NCBI RefSeq assembly: GCF_000350165.1
Contig: NZ_CAUI01000021.1
Span: forward strand, 124,001-188,000
Length of the DNA stretch: 64,000 nucleotides
Source of the DNA: Halanaerobium saccharolyticum subsp. saccharolyticum DSM 6643
GTDB taxonomy: Bacteria > Bacillota > Halanaerobiia > Halanaerobiales > Halanaerobiaceae
Direction of reading: 5' to 3'
The notes under the pieces are model-generated. The model did no database searches. It saw only the letters and a list, made by a program, of their open reading frames with translations, and was not told where the DNA came from. Numbering within the stretch: the first letter of the stretch is position 1; each line of letters opens with the position of its first letter. A program made the position numbers and the translations under genes. Below, one piece after another: positions 31,055 to 39,052 of this stretch.

Positions 31055-31652
31055 AAAAAGTATTTTTTTAGCGCTCTTTATTTTTATAATTATAGCTTTG
31101 GCTTTTTATTTTACTATTTATGAAGTTCCGATTGTGCCCGAAGATCCAGCAGTTGAGGAAGAGAATTTGGCAGAAGAAGAACTAGAAGGTGTAGAATTCA
31201 CTATTTATAATGACCAGGAAAATCAAAAGTTAAAACTTAAAAGTGATAAAGTTGATAATTTTAAAGATGAGCAGCGAATGGAATTAAGCCCGGTTGAAGT
31301 GGAGGTTTATTCTACCGAAAGTGATGAGCTGCTTTACACTTTAGATGGTGATTTTGGTACTTATTATACAGACCGCAAATATCTAGAGATTAGAGGTAAT
31401 GTTGTAATAGATAGCGCAGAATATCATATTTTAGCAGCTGAACTCGATTATGATATGCAGCAGAATTATCTCGAAGGCAGGGGCTCGGTTAAAATAAGCG
31501 GCAGTAATTTTAATTCTACTGCTGGTACTTTTAGTTCTGACCTTGATTTAAAAGATTTAAAATTAGCTCAAAAAGACAGTACTAAAAGAGCACAAATAAT
31601 TTTTAAAGAGCTGAGAGAAGGTTCTAACAAAGAGGAGTCTAATCATGAATAA
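31047..31652 (+). CDS. lptC: LPS export protein LptC
   Basis: LptC (201 residues) is a bitopic inner-membrane protein that passes LPS from LptBFG to LptA. One N-terminal membrane helix (residues 6-25) is followed by a periplasmic beta-jellyroll with ELSPVEVEVYS, the GDFGTYYTDRKYLEIRGNV segment and LDYDMQQNYLEGRG, the LptC/OstA-like pattern. Start is GTG, overlapping the end of lpxB by eight bases; the end overlaps lptA by eight bases. Confidence 0.88.
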   Translation: MDRKSIFLALFIFIIIALAFYFTIYEVPIVPEDPAVEEENLAEEELEGVEFTIYNDQENQKLKLKSDKVDNFKDEQRMELSPVEVEVYSTESDELLYTLDGDFGTYYTDRKYLEIRGNVVIDSAEYHILAAELDYDMQQNYLEGRGSVKISGSNFNSTAGTFSSDLDLKDLKLAQKDSTKRAQIIFKELREGSNKEESNHE

Positions 31653-32307
31653 AAAAATTTTTATAATTTTATTAATAATATTTTTAGTAGTACCTGCAGC
31701 AGGGGCTAATGCAGCCAGAGAGTTAAATGGTGACAAATTGGATCTGCAGCAGACTGAAGATGGTCAGATTATTACTGCCCTGGGCAATGTGGAATTAATT
31801 TATGATGAGCTCAGGATTACGGCTGAGGCTGAGGCGATTTACCGCCGTTTTAATGGTGAAATTGAATTTAGAAAAAATGTAGAATTTTTCTATCAGGAGT
31901 ATCAGGGTCAGGCAGATGAGCTGACTGGTAATCTAGAAGAAGAGATTATACATTTAATAGGTGATGCGGAAATCAAAGGACCCAGCTCATTATTAGAGGG
32001 TGATAAAATTTCTGTTTATCAGGCTGAAGATCGAATCGAAGTAAAAGGCAATGTCTATTTGGAATATAATGATTTTTGGGCAGAGGCCGATCAGCTGACA
32101 TATTACCTTGACCGAGAATTTATGCATTTAGAGGGTAATGTCAACGGTGAGAGAAATGGAGAAAGCTTTGAAGCTCAAGCTGCAGAGATAGATCAAAAAA
32201 CAGAAGAAGTTAAGCTGCAGGGTCAGGCTAAAGTAACTCTGCCTAAAGAAGAAGTATCAGCAGATAATTCCGATCAGAATTCGGAGGCAGCAGGGAATGA
32301 CAATTAA
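31645..32307 (+). CDS. lptA: LPS transport periplasmic protein LptA (OstA-like)
   Basis: This protein has 220 residues, a signal peptide ending about residue 25 (AGANAARE) and repeating OstA-type beta strands. Each strand pair shows a pattern like ITALGNVELIYDELRITAEAE, repeated about five times. LptA molecules form the periplasmic bridge for LPS. The C-terminal tail is acidic and loose. It overlaps lptC and lptB by a few bases, a sign of tight translational coupling. Confidence 0.9.
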   Translation: MNKKIFIILLIIFLVVPAAGANAARELNGDKLDLQQTEDGQIITALGNVELIYDELRITAEAEAIYRRFNGEIEFRKNVEFFYQEYQGQADELTGNLEEEIIHLIGDAEIKGPSSLLEGDKISVYQAEDRIEVKGNVYLEYNDFWAEADQLTYYLDREFMHLEGNVNGERNGESFEAQAAEIDQKTEEVKLQGQAKVTLPKEEVSADNSDQNSEAAGNDN

Positions 32308-33016
32308 AGCTCAAAAACTAATTAAAAAATATAATAACGAAAGAGTAGTCAACGAAGTTGATCTGCAGGTGGAAAGAGGAGAAATTGTTGGGCTGCTAGG
32401 TCCAAATGGTGCTGGTAAGACAACAACTTTTTATATGATTTTAGGTTTGATTAATCCAGATGGAGGCCAAATCTTTTTTGACCAGCACAACATTTCTAAG
32501 CTTCCTGTTTATAAGAGAGCTCGGATGGGTATTGGTTATTTACCACAGGAGGCCTCAATTTTTCGCAAATTAACTGTTGGCGAAAATCTAAAAGCTATTT
32601 TAGAATATAGAGAACTAAGTGAGAAGGAAATGGAAACTATTATTATGGAACTTTTAGCAGAATTCCATATTGAAAATTTAAGAAACCGCAAAGGCTTTCA
32701 GCTTTCTGGTGGCGAAAGAAGAAGAGTGGAGATTGCCAGAGCTCTGGCAGCAGATCCTGCTTTTATCTTACTTGATGAACCATTTGCTGGAGTTGATCCG
32801 ATTGCAGTTAATGATATTCAGGAAATAATTAGATATCTAAAAAACCGTGGTCTGGGAGTTTTAATAACTGATCACAGTGTTCGCGAAACTTTATCAATCA
32901 CAGATAGAGCCTACATTATGCATGAGGGTAAAATTCTTTTATCAGGGAGTGCAGAAGAAATTGCAGAAAACGAGCAGGCCCGCAAGTTTTATCTGGGTGA
33001 CAAATTCAAAATTTAG
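32297..33016 (+). CDS. lptB: LPS export ABC transporter ATP-binding protein
   Basis: LptB (239 residues) powers extraction of LPS from the inner membrane. The Walker A GPNGAGKTT (about residue 36), Q-loop YLPQEASIF, signature LSGGERRRVE, Walker B FILLDEPFAGVDP and switch His (ITDHSVRE) are all intact and match LptB closely. The ATG overlaps lptA by 11 bases. Confidence 0.96.
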   Translation: MTIKAQKLIKKYNNERVVNEVDLQVERGEIVGLLGPNGAGKTTTFYMILGLINPDGGQIFFDQHNISKLPVYKRARMGIGYLPQEASIFRKLTVGENLKAILEYRELSEKEMETIIMELLAEFHIENLRNRKGFQLSGGERRRVEIARALAADPAFILLDEPFAGVDPIAVNDIQEIIRYLKNRGLGVLITDHSVRETLSITDRAYIMHEGKILLSGSAEEIAENEQARKFYLGDKFKI

Positions 33017-33031
33017 TGAGGTGCATCTTTT

Positions 33032-34132
33032 TTGAAAACCATTAATAAATATATCTATAAAGAATTGATTGCACCATTTTTCTTTGGAGTAGCAGCTTTT
33101 ACCGGTATTTTTATTGGGACTGATTTAATTTTTGAGCTGACAGAATTTTATACAGAGTGGGGAGTAGAGGTTTTTACTTTAATCAGGCTCTTCTTTTTAA
33201 GTCTGCCAGAAATTATAGTTCTCACTTTCCCGATGGCTTCACTGCTGGGGACAATTATGGCCTATAATAGGCTTTCTGGTGATAGTGAGATTACTGCTAT
33301 GAGAGCAGGCGGGGTCAGTATTATTTCACTGGTTTTACCTGCTTTAATTATGGGGCTTGTAACCAGTGGAGTGACTATTGGAATTTCGGAGTTTTTAGTT
33401 CCTAATGCTAACTATCAGGCTGAACAGATAATGTATCAGGCCCGACACGGTGAGCAGAGACCGGAAACTCAATATGATTTATTTTTAACTCCAATGGACA
33501 GCAGCACCCGCCGCCCAGATTATATGCTTTATGCCCACAGTTTTAATGGAGATAATGGGCTAATGGAAGATGTAGTGGTCCAGAGCTTTGAAGCTGGGGA
33601 ACCTAATTCAGTGCTCAAAGCAGAAAGTGCTGAATGGTTAAGTGATGGCTGGCATTTTTATAACGGGACTGTTTTTTTCTTAGATCGATCCAACAGGCAG
33701 CCGGCGCTCGAATTCAGTTCTTACCGTTCAAATGAAGAAATCCATTCTCCAGCTCAGGCTGGAAAACTTGGTAAAGATATAGATGAGATGAATATTAGAG
33801 AATTAAATGAGCATATAGCCTTAAAAGAAGAGCAGGGAAGAGCAGCTTATGAGGAAAGAGTTGAAATGCACCATCGTTTTTCTATTCCCTTAGCCAGCTT
33901 TATATTTGCTCTGCTGGCAGCTCCCCTGGGGATTAAACCTCAGCGGTCAGCTGGTTCAGCCACAGGCTTTGGTATCTCAATTATCATTATTTTTATTTAT
34001 TATGTTTTAATGACTGTCGGTGATGCCTTAGGTAGTCAGGGCAGTATTCAGCCCTGGCTTGGTGCCTGGCTGCAGAATATAGTAATTTTTATTGTTGGGA
34101 TTGGGCTCTTGATTAAAACAGCCCGCCAGTGA
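33032..34132 (+). CDS. lptF: LPS export permease LptF/LptG family
   Basis: This protein has 366 residues with six predicted helices: three N-terminal (about residues 15-35, 52-75 and 97-120), a periplasmic jellyroll (about 135-265) and three C-terminal (about 275-360). This is the YjgP/YjgQ architecture. Only one permease gene is present beside lptB, while E. coli uses LptF plus LptG. A homodimer or a second gene elsewhere is possible. Start is TTG after GTGAGGTG. Confidence 0.93.
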   Translation: MKTINKYIYKELIAPFFFGVAAFTGIFIGTDLIFELTEFYTEWGVEVFTLIRLFFLSLPEIIVLTFPMASLLGTIMAYNRLSGDSEITAMRAGGVSIISLVLPALIMGLVTSGVTIGISEFLVPNANYQAEQIMYQARHGEQRPETQYDLFLTPMDSSTRRPDYMLYAHSFNGDNGLMEDVVVQSFEAGEPNSVLKAESAEWLSDGWHFYNGTVFFLDRSNRQPALEFSSYRSNEEIHSPAQAGKLGKDIDEMNIRELNEHIALKEEQGRAAYEERVEMHHRFSIPLASFIFALLAAPLGIKPQRSAGSATGFGISIIIIFIYYVLMTVGDALGSQGSIQPWLGAWLQNIVIFIVGIGLLIKTARQ

Positions 34133-34145
34133 TTTAAAAAAGGAG

Positions 34146-35438
34146 GTGGAGATTATTAACGCATTTGTCATTATAATTTCTTTGGTAATTTTAAGTGGTT
34201 TAATAGCCTTTATTGGTGATAAAATTGGAATGAAGATGGGTAAAAAGCGAGTCTCATTATTTGGTCTCCGCCCCCGTTATTCGTCAATAATAATTACAAT
34301 TTTAACCGGTGTTTTAATTGCTGTACTCTCTATCACAATTTTGTTGGGAGTTTATTCTGAGTTAAGAAATGCATTATTTAATATTAATGATGTTTTAAAT
34401 AGGTTAGAAAGATTAAATCAACAGCTTGCCGAAAGAGACCAGCAGTTATCGGAAAGAGATCAAAAATTAGCAGCAAGAGATCAGGAGCTATCAAGACTGC
34501 AGCAGGAAATAGAAGAACGTGAACAGGAAATAGCGGCAAAAGAAAAAGAAATTACTGAAAAAGAACAAGAAATTGCAGCTAAAGATCAGGAACTGAAAAA
34601 TGTAGAAAACGAATTAAAAGAGCTGGCTAAAAATAGAGATCAGCTGCAGAATCGAGTTGCCGAACTGAGTTCTCAGAGAGAGGATTTAGAAACACAGGTG
34701 ACTGAGCTAGAGGAACAGATTGCCGACTTAGAGGCTGATTATGATGATTTGAGAGAGGTAGCAAATCAGCTGCAGGCTGGTGTGATTTATTATATGGGTG
34801 AGGATATAGTCTACCAGAAAGGTGATGTAATCTACAATGATGTTTTAGAAGGTGGTCGCAGTGAACAGGAGACTATTTCTGCTTTAAATGAGTATCTACA
34901 AAAAGCAAATCAAGTTGCTTTAAATCAGGAGATTCAGGTTAATGAAGAAACCGGGATGGCCTTACGTTTACAGACAGAGGATATTTTAAATGCTGCCCGC
35001 ATTTTATATAATATGGACCAGGGAAGTAGAGTTATTGTTTCTTTAGTGTCCCGAGTTAATGTTCCTAAAAATGACTGGCTTTATGCCAACTTCCAGCTTT
35101 ATGAGGATTTTATAGTTTTCGAAAAAGATTCTCTAATTAGCAGTCGAGTTATTAGTTCTGATCAAAGCAGTGAAGAAATTGAAAGTGAACTAGAAGCTTT
35201 ATTACAAAATGTTAATGAAAAAGCAATTAATCAGGGCTTATTACCCGACAATTCAGGTCAGGTTGGTTCTATTAACTTCAGCCAGTTCTATGAATTAGTT
35301 AATCGAGTCCGCTCCAGCCAGGCTGAGGTTAAGGTAAATGTCTATGCAACTACTAATATCTGGCGAGAAGATAGATTGAGCGATAATCTTAAATTTGAAC
35401 TTGAAACAGCAGCTGAGGAGCAAAATGCTGATGAATAA
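34146..35438 (+). CDS. DUF3084 coiled-coil membrane protein
   Basis: This 430-residue protein has two N-terminal membrane helices (about residues 5-25 and 46-70) around the conserved IGDKIGMKMGKKRVSLFGLRPR. A long coiled coil (about residues 85-210) is built from repeats like QLAERDQQLSERDQKLAARDQE, and a globular C-terminal domain follows. It matches the DUF3084 family, of unknown function, often found near LPS export genes in diderm Firmicutes and in cyanobacteria. The start is unclear: GTG at 34146 overlaps the AGGAGGTG ribosome site, and an ATT codon at 34155 would be better spaced. It overlaps the next gene slightly. Confidence 0.82.
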   Translation: MEIINAFVIIISLVILSGLIAFIGDKIGMKMGKKRVSLFGLRPRYSSIIITILTGVLIAVLSITILLGVYSELRNALFNINDVLNRLERLNQQLAERDQQLSERDQKLAARDQELSRLQQEIEEREQEIAAKEKEITEKEQEIAAKDQELKNVENELKELAKNRDQLQNRVAELSSQREDLETQVTELEEQIADLEADYDDLREVANQLQAGVIYYMGEDIVYQKGDVIYNDVLEGGRSEQETISALNEYLQKANQVALNQEIQVNEETGMALRLQTEDILNAARILYNMDQGSRVIVSLVSRVNVPKNDWLYANFQLYEDFIVFEKDSLISSRVISSDQSSEEIESELEALLQNVNEKAINQGLLPDNSGQVGSINFSQFYELVNRVRSSQAEVKVNVYATTNIWREDRLSDNLKFELETAAEEQNADE

Positions 35439-35847
35439 ACATTTGCTTGCTCTAGATCCCGGTAGTTATAAGGTTGGTACAGCTGTTTTAGATTATAAGG
35501 CCCAGGAAAAAGAAAAGACTATTGTTAAAATAGAGGAATTAATTGATCATTTAAGAGAAATATTTAAGATATACCAGATTGAAGAGATCATTATTGGTAA
35601 TGGCACAGGAGCCGAAAAAATAATTGAAATTTTAGAAAATAATTTCAAAAATAAAAAAATTAACTTGGTTGAAGAAGAATTTACTACTGAAGAAGCTCAA
35701 GCCCGTTACTTGAAGGAAAAACCAATGTCTAATTACGAAAAGCTGCTCAGAAAAATTGTTAGCTGGAAGCTGAAAAAGCCTTTAGATGACTATGCAGCCT
35801 TGATTATTGGTGAAAAATATCTCGAAAAACTTGACAAAAAGTCTTAG
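35425..35847 (+). CDS. YqgF/RuvX-like RNase H-fold protein
   Basis: This 140-residue protein begins HLLALDPGSYKVGTAVLD, the first strand with the catalytic Asp of the RNase H-like YqgF fold. It continues with EEIIIGNGTGAEKI, LVEEEFTTEEAQARYL (Glu) and the closing DDYAALIIGEKYL (Asp). The YqgF/RuvX family processes pre-16S rRNA or Holliday junctions. It is a divergent member, so the exact role is open. ATG at 35425 or 35431 follows GAGGAG. It is the last gene of the long envelope run; no terminator is obvious after it. Confidence 0.75.
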   Translation: MLMNKHLLALDPGSYKVGTAVLDYKAQEKEKTIVKIEELIDHLREIFKIYQIEEIIIGNGTGAEKIIEILENNFKNKKINLVEEEFTTEEAQARYLKEKPMSNYEKLLRKIVSWKLKKPLDDYAALIIGEKYLEKLDKKS

Positions 35848-35889
35848 ACCCCTTACAATAGGATTTGAGGAAAAAGATTAAATTTAGGT

Positions 35890-35919
35890 TTGACAGCTAG
35901 ATTAATAAGCTGTTATAAT
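35890..35919 (+). promoter_or_regulatory. Near-consensus promoter of the SLH-porin gene
   Basis: TTGACA (35890-35895) and TATAAT (35914-35919) are both perfect consensus boxes, spaced by 18 bp. This predicts a very strong promoter with a start site near 35926, as suits a major outer-membrane protein. Confidence 0.88.
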
Positions 35920-35925
35920 TTAACT

Positions 35926-36166
35926 TGCAAATTGAAAGTTTAATAAAGCTTATAAACTCGAAGCTAAAATGCGGTGGAAAGGAGGTGCCCCCCGAAGCTG
36001 CGCAGTGGTAGAGTTATGAGAGTTCTACAATGCTTATATTTACATCGATTGGACAGATGAAGAGGAAACTAGGAAACTCGCTCGGATGTCCTCTATGATT
36101 GTATAGGTTATTAGAACTTATATATGAAAAAAGAAACATTACAAACAATCAAGGGGGATTTTAATA
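35926..36166 (+). promoter_or_regulatory. Long structured 5' leader of the SLH-porin mRNA
   Basis: About 240 nt lie between the predicted transcription start and the porin ATG. Hairpins seen are AGCTT/AAGCT (35948-35965 area), GTAGA/TCTAC (36008-36028) and AGAGGA/TCCTCT (36061-36094). A perfect anti-16S sequence AAAGGAGGTG (about 35979-35988) is followed by CCCCCC and has no start codon at proper spacing. Two tiny overlapping ORFs (35969-36019 and 36016-36060) could be leader peptides. CGAAGCT occurs twice. I do not recognise a known riboswitch class. The true porin ribosome site AAGGGGG lies at about 36152-36158. Confidence 0.6.
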
Positions 36167-38050
36167 ATGAAAAAACTTACAATTACAATTGCTTTAATGT
36201 TAGTCGTAGCATTAGCTATGCCTGCTTTTGGTGCTTCTTTCTCAGACGTACCTTCTGATCACTGGGCATATAATGCTATTAACAAGTTAGTTGCCGCTGG
36301 TATCGTTGAAGGATATCCAGATGGTGAGTACAAAGGTCAGCAGTCAATGACTCGTTACGAAATGGCTGTAATGGTTAGCCGCGCTTTAGATAACATTGTT
36401 GATGAAATGGAAGCTATGGGCGAAGGTCTAACTACTGGTCAAGCTGAAGACGTTACTGCTATCGTTAAGTCTTTAATGGAAAAGAACACTAACGATGAGC
36501 TTTCTGATGCACAAGCTGAAGAAGTAGCAGATATCGTTGATGCATTAACATTTGAACTAAGATCTGAACTTAAGGTTCTTGGTGCAGAAGTTGATACTCT
36601 AGGTAAAGACGTAGACGAATTAGCTGCTAAAGTAGAAGCTATGGAAGTACCAGAAGATAACATTGAATTTGGTATGGACGTAACAACTACATTTGAAGCT
36701 GCTAGTTATGGTGAAGACGCTGCTGAAGAAGGATACACTATTAATTTATTAGAAGATGGAGATGCTATTGATGAATCATTCACTTCTGATCCAGATGAAT
36801 TTACATCTAAAAAAGCATTCTTCCAAGAATATGACTTTAATATCAACGGTATGTTAGGAGATGCTACATTTAACTTAGATGTAGATACTATTGCAAATGT
36901 ATTTACTGAAGAAGATCATGTAGCTAACGCTGTATCTGAAACTAATCAAAATGATTTTATGATGGATTCTGCGTTATTAGAAGTTTCTTATAATAACTAT
37001 AGTTTCCAGATTGGAGATTTAAATGATTATTCTGTAGCACCATACTTTAACGATGAAGAAGATCGTGAAGGTATTGAAATGACAACTTCTTACATGGATA
37101 ATGATATTAAAACATTTGTATTAGGTGCAGATGTAAGTGAAGATACTTTTGGAACTACTACTGTTGATTCTGATGCTAATGATGAAGAATATTATGGTGT
37201 AGAAGTAGCTAGAGATATGGAATTCGGTAGAGTAACAGGAAAATTATATCATGCTAGAGATATTGATTTCGACGGATTTAATATGGCTGAGTATGCTGTA
37301 ACTGCCGAGAAGAACGAAACTACTATTTTAGCTGCTCAAATTGAAGATGTAGTTATAACTGATGCAATTTCTATGGGTGCGGAAGTAGCTTTTTCTGATT
37401 GGGAGAGAGACGCTTATACAACTTACGACTCTGACGCTTCTGCTACAGAAGCAGTTGCTGCAGATGATGATAGTGATATTTACTTTAATGTAAACGGTGA
37501 ATTCGTTGCAACTGAAGAATTGACATTAGATGCAACTATTGAAACAGTTGGAGAAGATTTTGTTGGCCCATACAATGATTTAGAAGAAGCTTCAGACTAT
37601 GATATGTTCAACGTTGGTGCTGAGTATGTATTGAATGAAAACAATACAGTAACTGGTGCTTATACATTAGTTGATCATAATGAACCTGAAGATAAGAGTA
37701 CTGTTGAACTTGGTTTAGAAAATGTATATGGTGACTTTACTAATAATGCATCTGTAGAATTTGTTATGAATGATGACTATACAGATGATTATGAAACAAT
37801 GATAATTGTTTTAGGTACTGAGTATGCTTGGGACGAAACACTTACTCTTGGTGCTGAGTTAACTAACAAAACTAAAGATGAAGCTGGTACAGACGCTATC
37901 ACATATAACTATTTAACAGCATTTGCTGATAAAGAGTTAGCTGATAACATTACTTGGAATACAGAAGCATTCTTCATTGATGGAGAATTAGATGAAATCA
38001 ATGAAGGTCAAGGTAATGGTATGACAACTTCATTATCTGTAAGCTTCTAA
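36167..38050 (+). CDS. SLH-domain outer-membrane porin (OmpM-like)
   Basis: This 627-residue protein has a signal peptide (residues 1-22, cleavage after AFG-A). One SLH domain follows (about 24-70: FSDVPSDHWAYNAINKLVAAGIVEGYPDG with the conserved TRYEMAVMV). A helical/coiled-coil spacer (about 75-170) and a C-terminal acidic beta-barrel of about 450 residues ending VSF complete it. This is the OmpM architecture known from Negativicutes and Halanaerobiales, where the SLH domain tethers the outer membrane to modified peptidoglycan and the barrel forms a pore. A very strong promoter, long leader and own terminator suggest one of the most abundant proteins of the cell. Confidence 0.92.
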   Translation: MKKLTITIALMLVVALAMPAFGASFSDVPSDHWAYNAINKLVAAGIVEGYPDGEYKGQQSMTRYEMAVMVSRALDNIVDEMEAMGEGLTTGQAEDVTAIVKSLMEKNTNDELSDAQAEEVADIVDALTFELRSELKVLGAEVDTLGKDVDELAAKVEAMEVPEDNIEFGMDVTTTFEAASYGEDAAEEGYTINLLEDGDAIDESFTSDPDEFTSKKAFFQEYDFNINGMLGDATFNLDVDTIANVFTEEDHVANAVSETNQNDFMMDSALLEVSYNNYSFQIGDLNDYSVAPYFNDEEDREGIEMTTSYMDNDIKTFVLGADVSEDTFGTTTVDSDANDEEYYGVEVARDMEFGRVTGKLYHARDIDFDGFNMAEYAVTAEKNETTILAAQIEDVVITDAISMGAEVAFSDWERDAYTTYDSDASATEAVAADDDSDIYFNVNGEFVATEELTLDATIETVGEDFVGPYNDLEEASDYDMFNVGAEYVLNENNTVTGAYTLVDHNEPEDKSTVELGLENVYGDFTNNASVEFVMNDDYTDDYETMIIVLGTEYAWDETLTLGAELTNKTKDEAGTDAITYNYLTAFADKELADNITWNTEAFFIDGELDEINEGQGNGMTTSLSVSF

Positions 38051-38091
38051 ATATAGCTTATAGCTAAAAGAAACAAAATAGATAAAAAAAC

Positions 38092-38120
38092 AACCCGGGG
38101 GGATTGTCCCTCGGGTTTTT
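38092..38120 (+). terminator. Terminator after the SLH-porin gene
   Basis: AACCCG pairs with CGGGTT, with an additional GGGA/TCCC inner stem, followed by a run of T. Confidence 0.88.
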
Positions 38121-38168
38121 TATGTCTTAAGGAAAATTATGTAAATACACAAGGAGGAATTATAAAAC

Positions 38169-38867
38169 GTGAAGAATAAAATTATAGTGTTAATGATGGC
38201 TTTGATGATAGTAGGACTGATGGCAGGTAGTGCAGCAGCTGCTGATTGGGAAGCAATTGGTGGCTTGCAGATTGTTAATGTAACTTTAGATACTTATAAT
38301 GATACCATAGATGGTTTTAATACTGTTGCTGAAGGTGTAGATCCAGATGTAGATAAGTTTGATAATATTGATCGTGTTCCACTTTTATATCTAGGTGCTA
38401 AAAAGAAAATTAATGATAAATGGGATTTAAACATTAGATATGAGTATATTTTTGGTGAAGTAGAACAAAGTTATACTTTTGGCGGAACATCTTATGATAA
38501 TTCAATAGCTGTTGATCTACATGGATTAACATTCTTAGCTGACTATGAAATTAATGAAAACTGGTATGCTACAGGTGGTATTGGTTATCATCAGGGAACA
38601 AAGACAACTGATTTGAATGGCTATGTTTATGATACAGCTATTCCTGGTCTAAATCCAAATACTTCTGTAAAACCAGGCGAAAATGAATATGATCTAGACA
38701 ATGGTGTTAGTTTACGTGCTGGTGTTGGTTACAATAGATCATTTGCAGAAAACTGGGACTTCAATGCTCAGTTAGATTATCTATATATTGAACTTGATGA
38801 TGAGCAGCAGGGTAATATTTACAGTAAAGGGTTTGCTTATACAGCTGGTTTAACTTATAGTTTCTAA
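38169..38867 (+). CDS. Small outer-membrane beta-barrel protein
   Basis: This 232-residue protein has a signal peptide (cleavage near residue 24, SAAAADWE). Alternating aromatic/polar strands are consistent with an 8-10-strand barrel (for example WDLNIRYEYIFGEVE, WYATGGIGYHQG and VSLRAGVGYNRS). The last residue is Phe (GLTYSF), the outer-membrane insertion signature. It resembles OmpW/OprF-like small barrels in outline only. Start is GTG after AAGGAGG. It is flanked by two terminators, so it is a single-gene unit or depends on readthrough. Confidence 0.78.
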   Translation: MKNKIIVLMMALMIVGLMAGSAAAADWEAIGGLQIVNVTLDTYNDTIDGFNTVAEGVDPDVDKFDNIDRVPLLYLGAKKKINDKWDLNIRYEYIFGEVEQSYTFGGTSYDNSIAVDLHGLTFLADYEINENWYATGGIGYHQGTKTTDLNGYVYDTAIPGLNPNTSVKPGENEYDLDNGVSLRAGVGYNRSFAENWDFNAQLDYLYIELDDEQQGNIYSKGFAYTAGLTYSF

Positions 38868-38896
38868 ACTAATTAAAGTCTTGCAATATTAAAGAG

Positions 38897-38936
38897 CCCT
38901 TAAGGCAGAGATTTCAATTCTGCTTTAAGGGTTTTT
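38897..38936 (+). terminator. Terminator after the small outer-membrane protein gene
   Basis: CCCTTAAGGCAGA (38897-38909) pairs with TCTGCTTTAAGGG (38919-38931), followed by TTTTT. Confidence 0.9.
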
Positions 38937-39052
38937 GGTATTTTTCTTCCATTAATCATGATTTTAGAGGAATAGCTTTAATTTTGTGGAATTATATTAT
39001 ATAGGCTTAAATAATAAAATTAAATTTATAATTAAAAGAAAGGAGATGTTAA

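Noticed and set aside
35926-36166. Known riboswitch in the porin leader
   Set aside because: I compared it by eye with c-di-GMP, ykkC/guanidine, fluoride, SRP and T-box patterns and saw no match.
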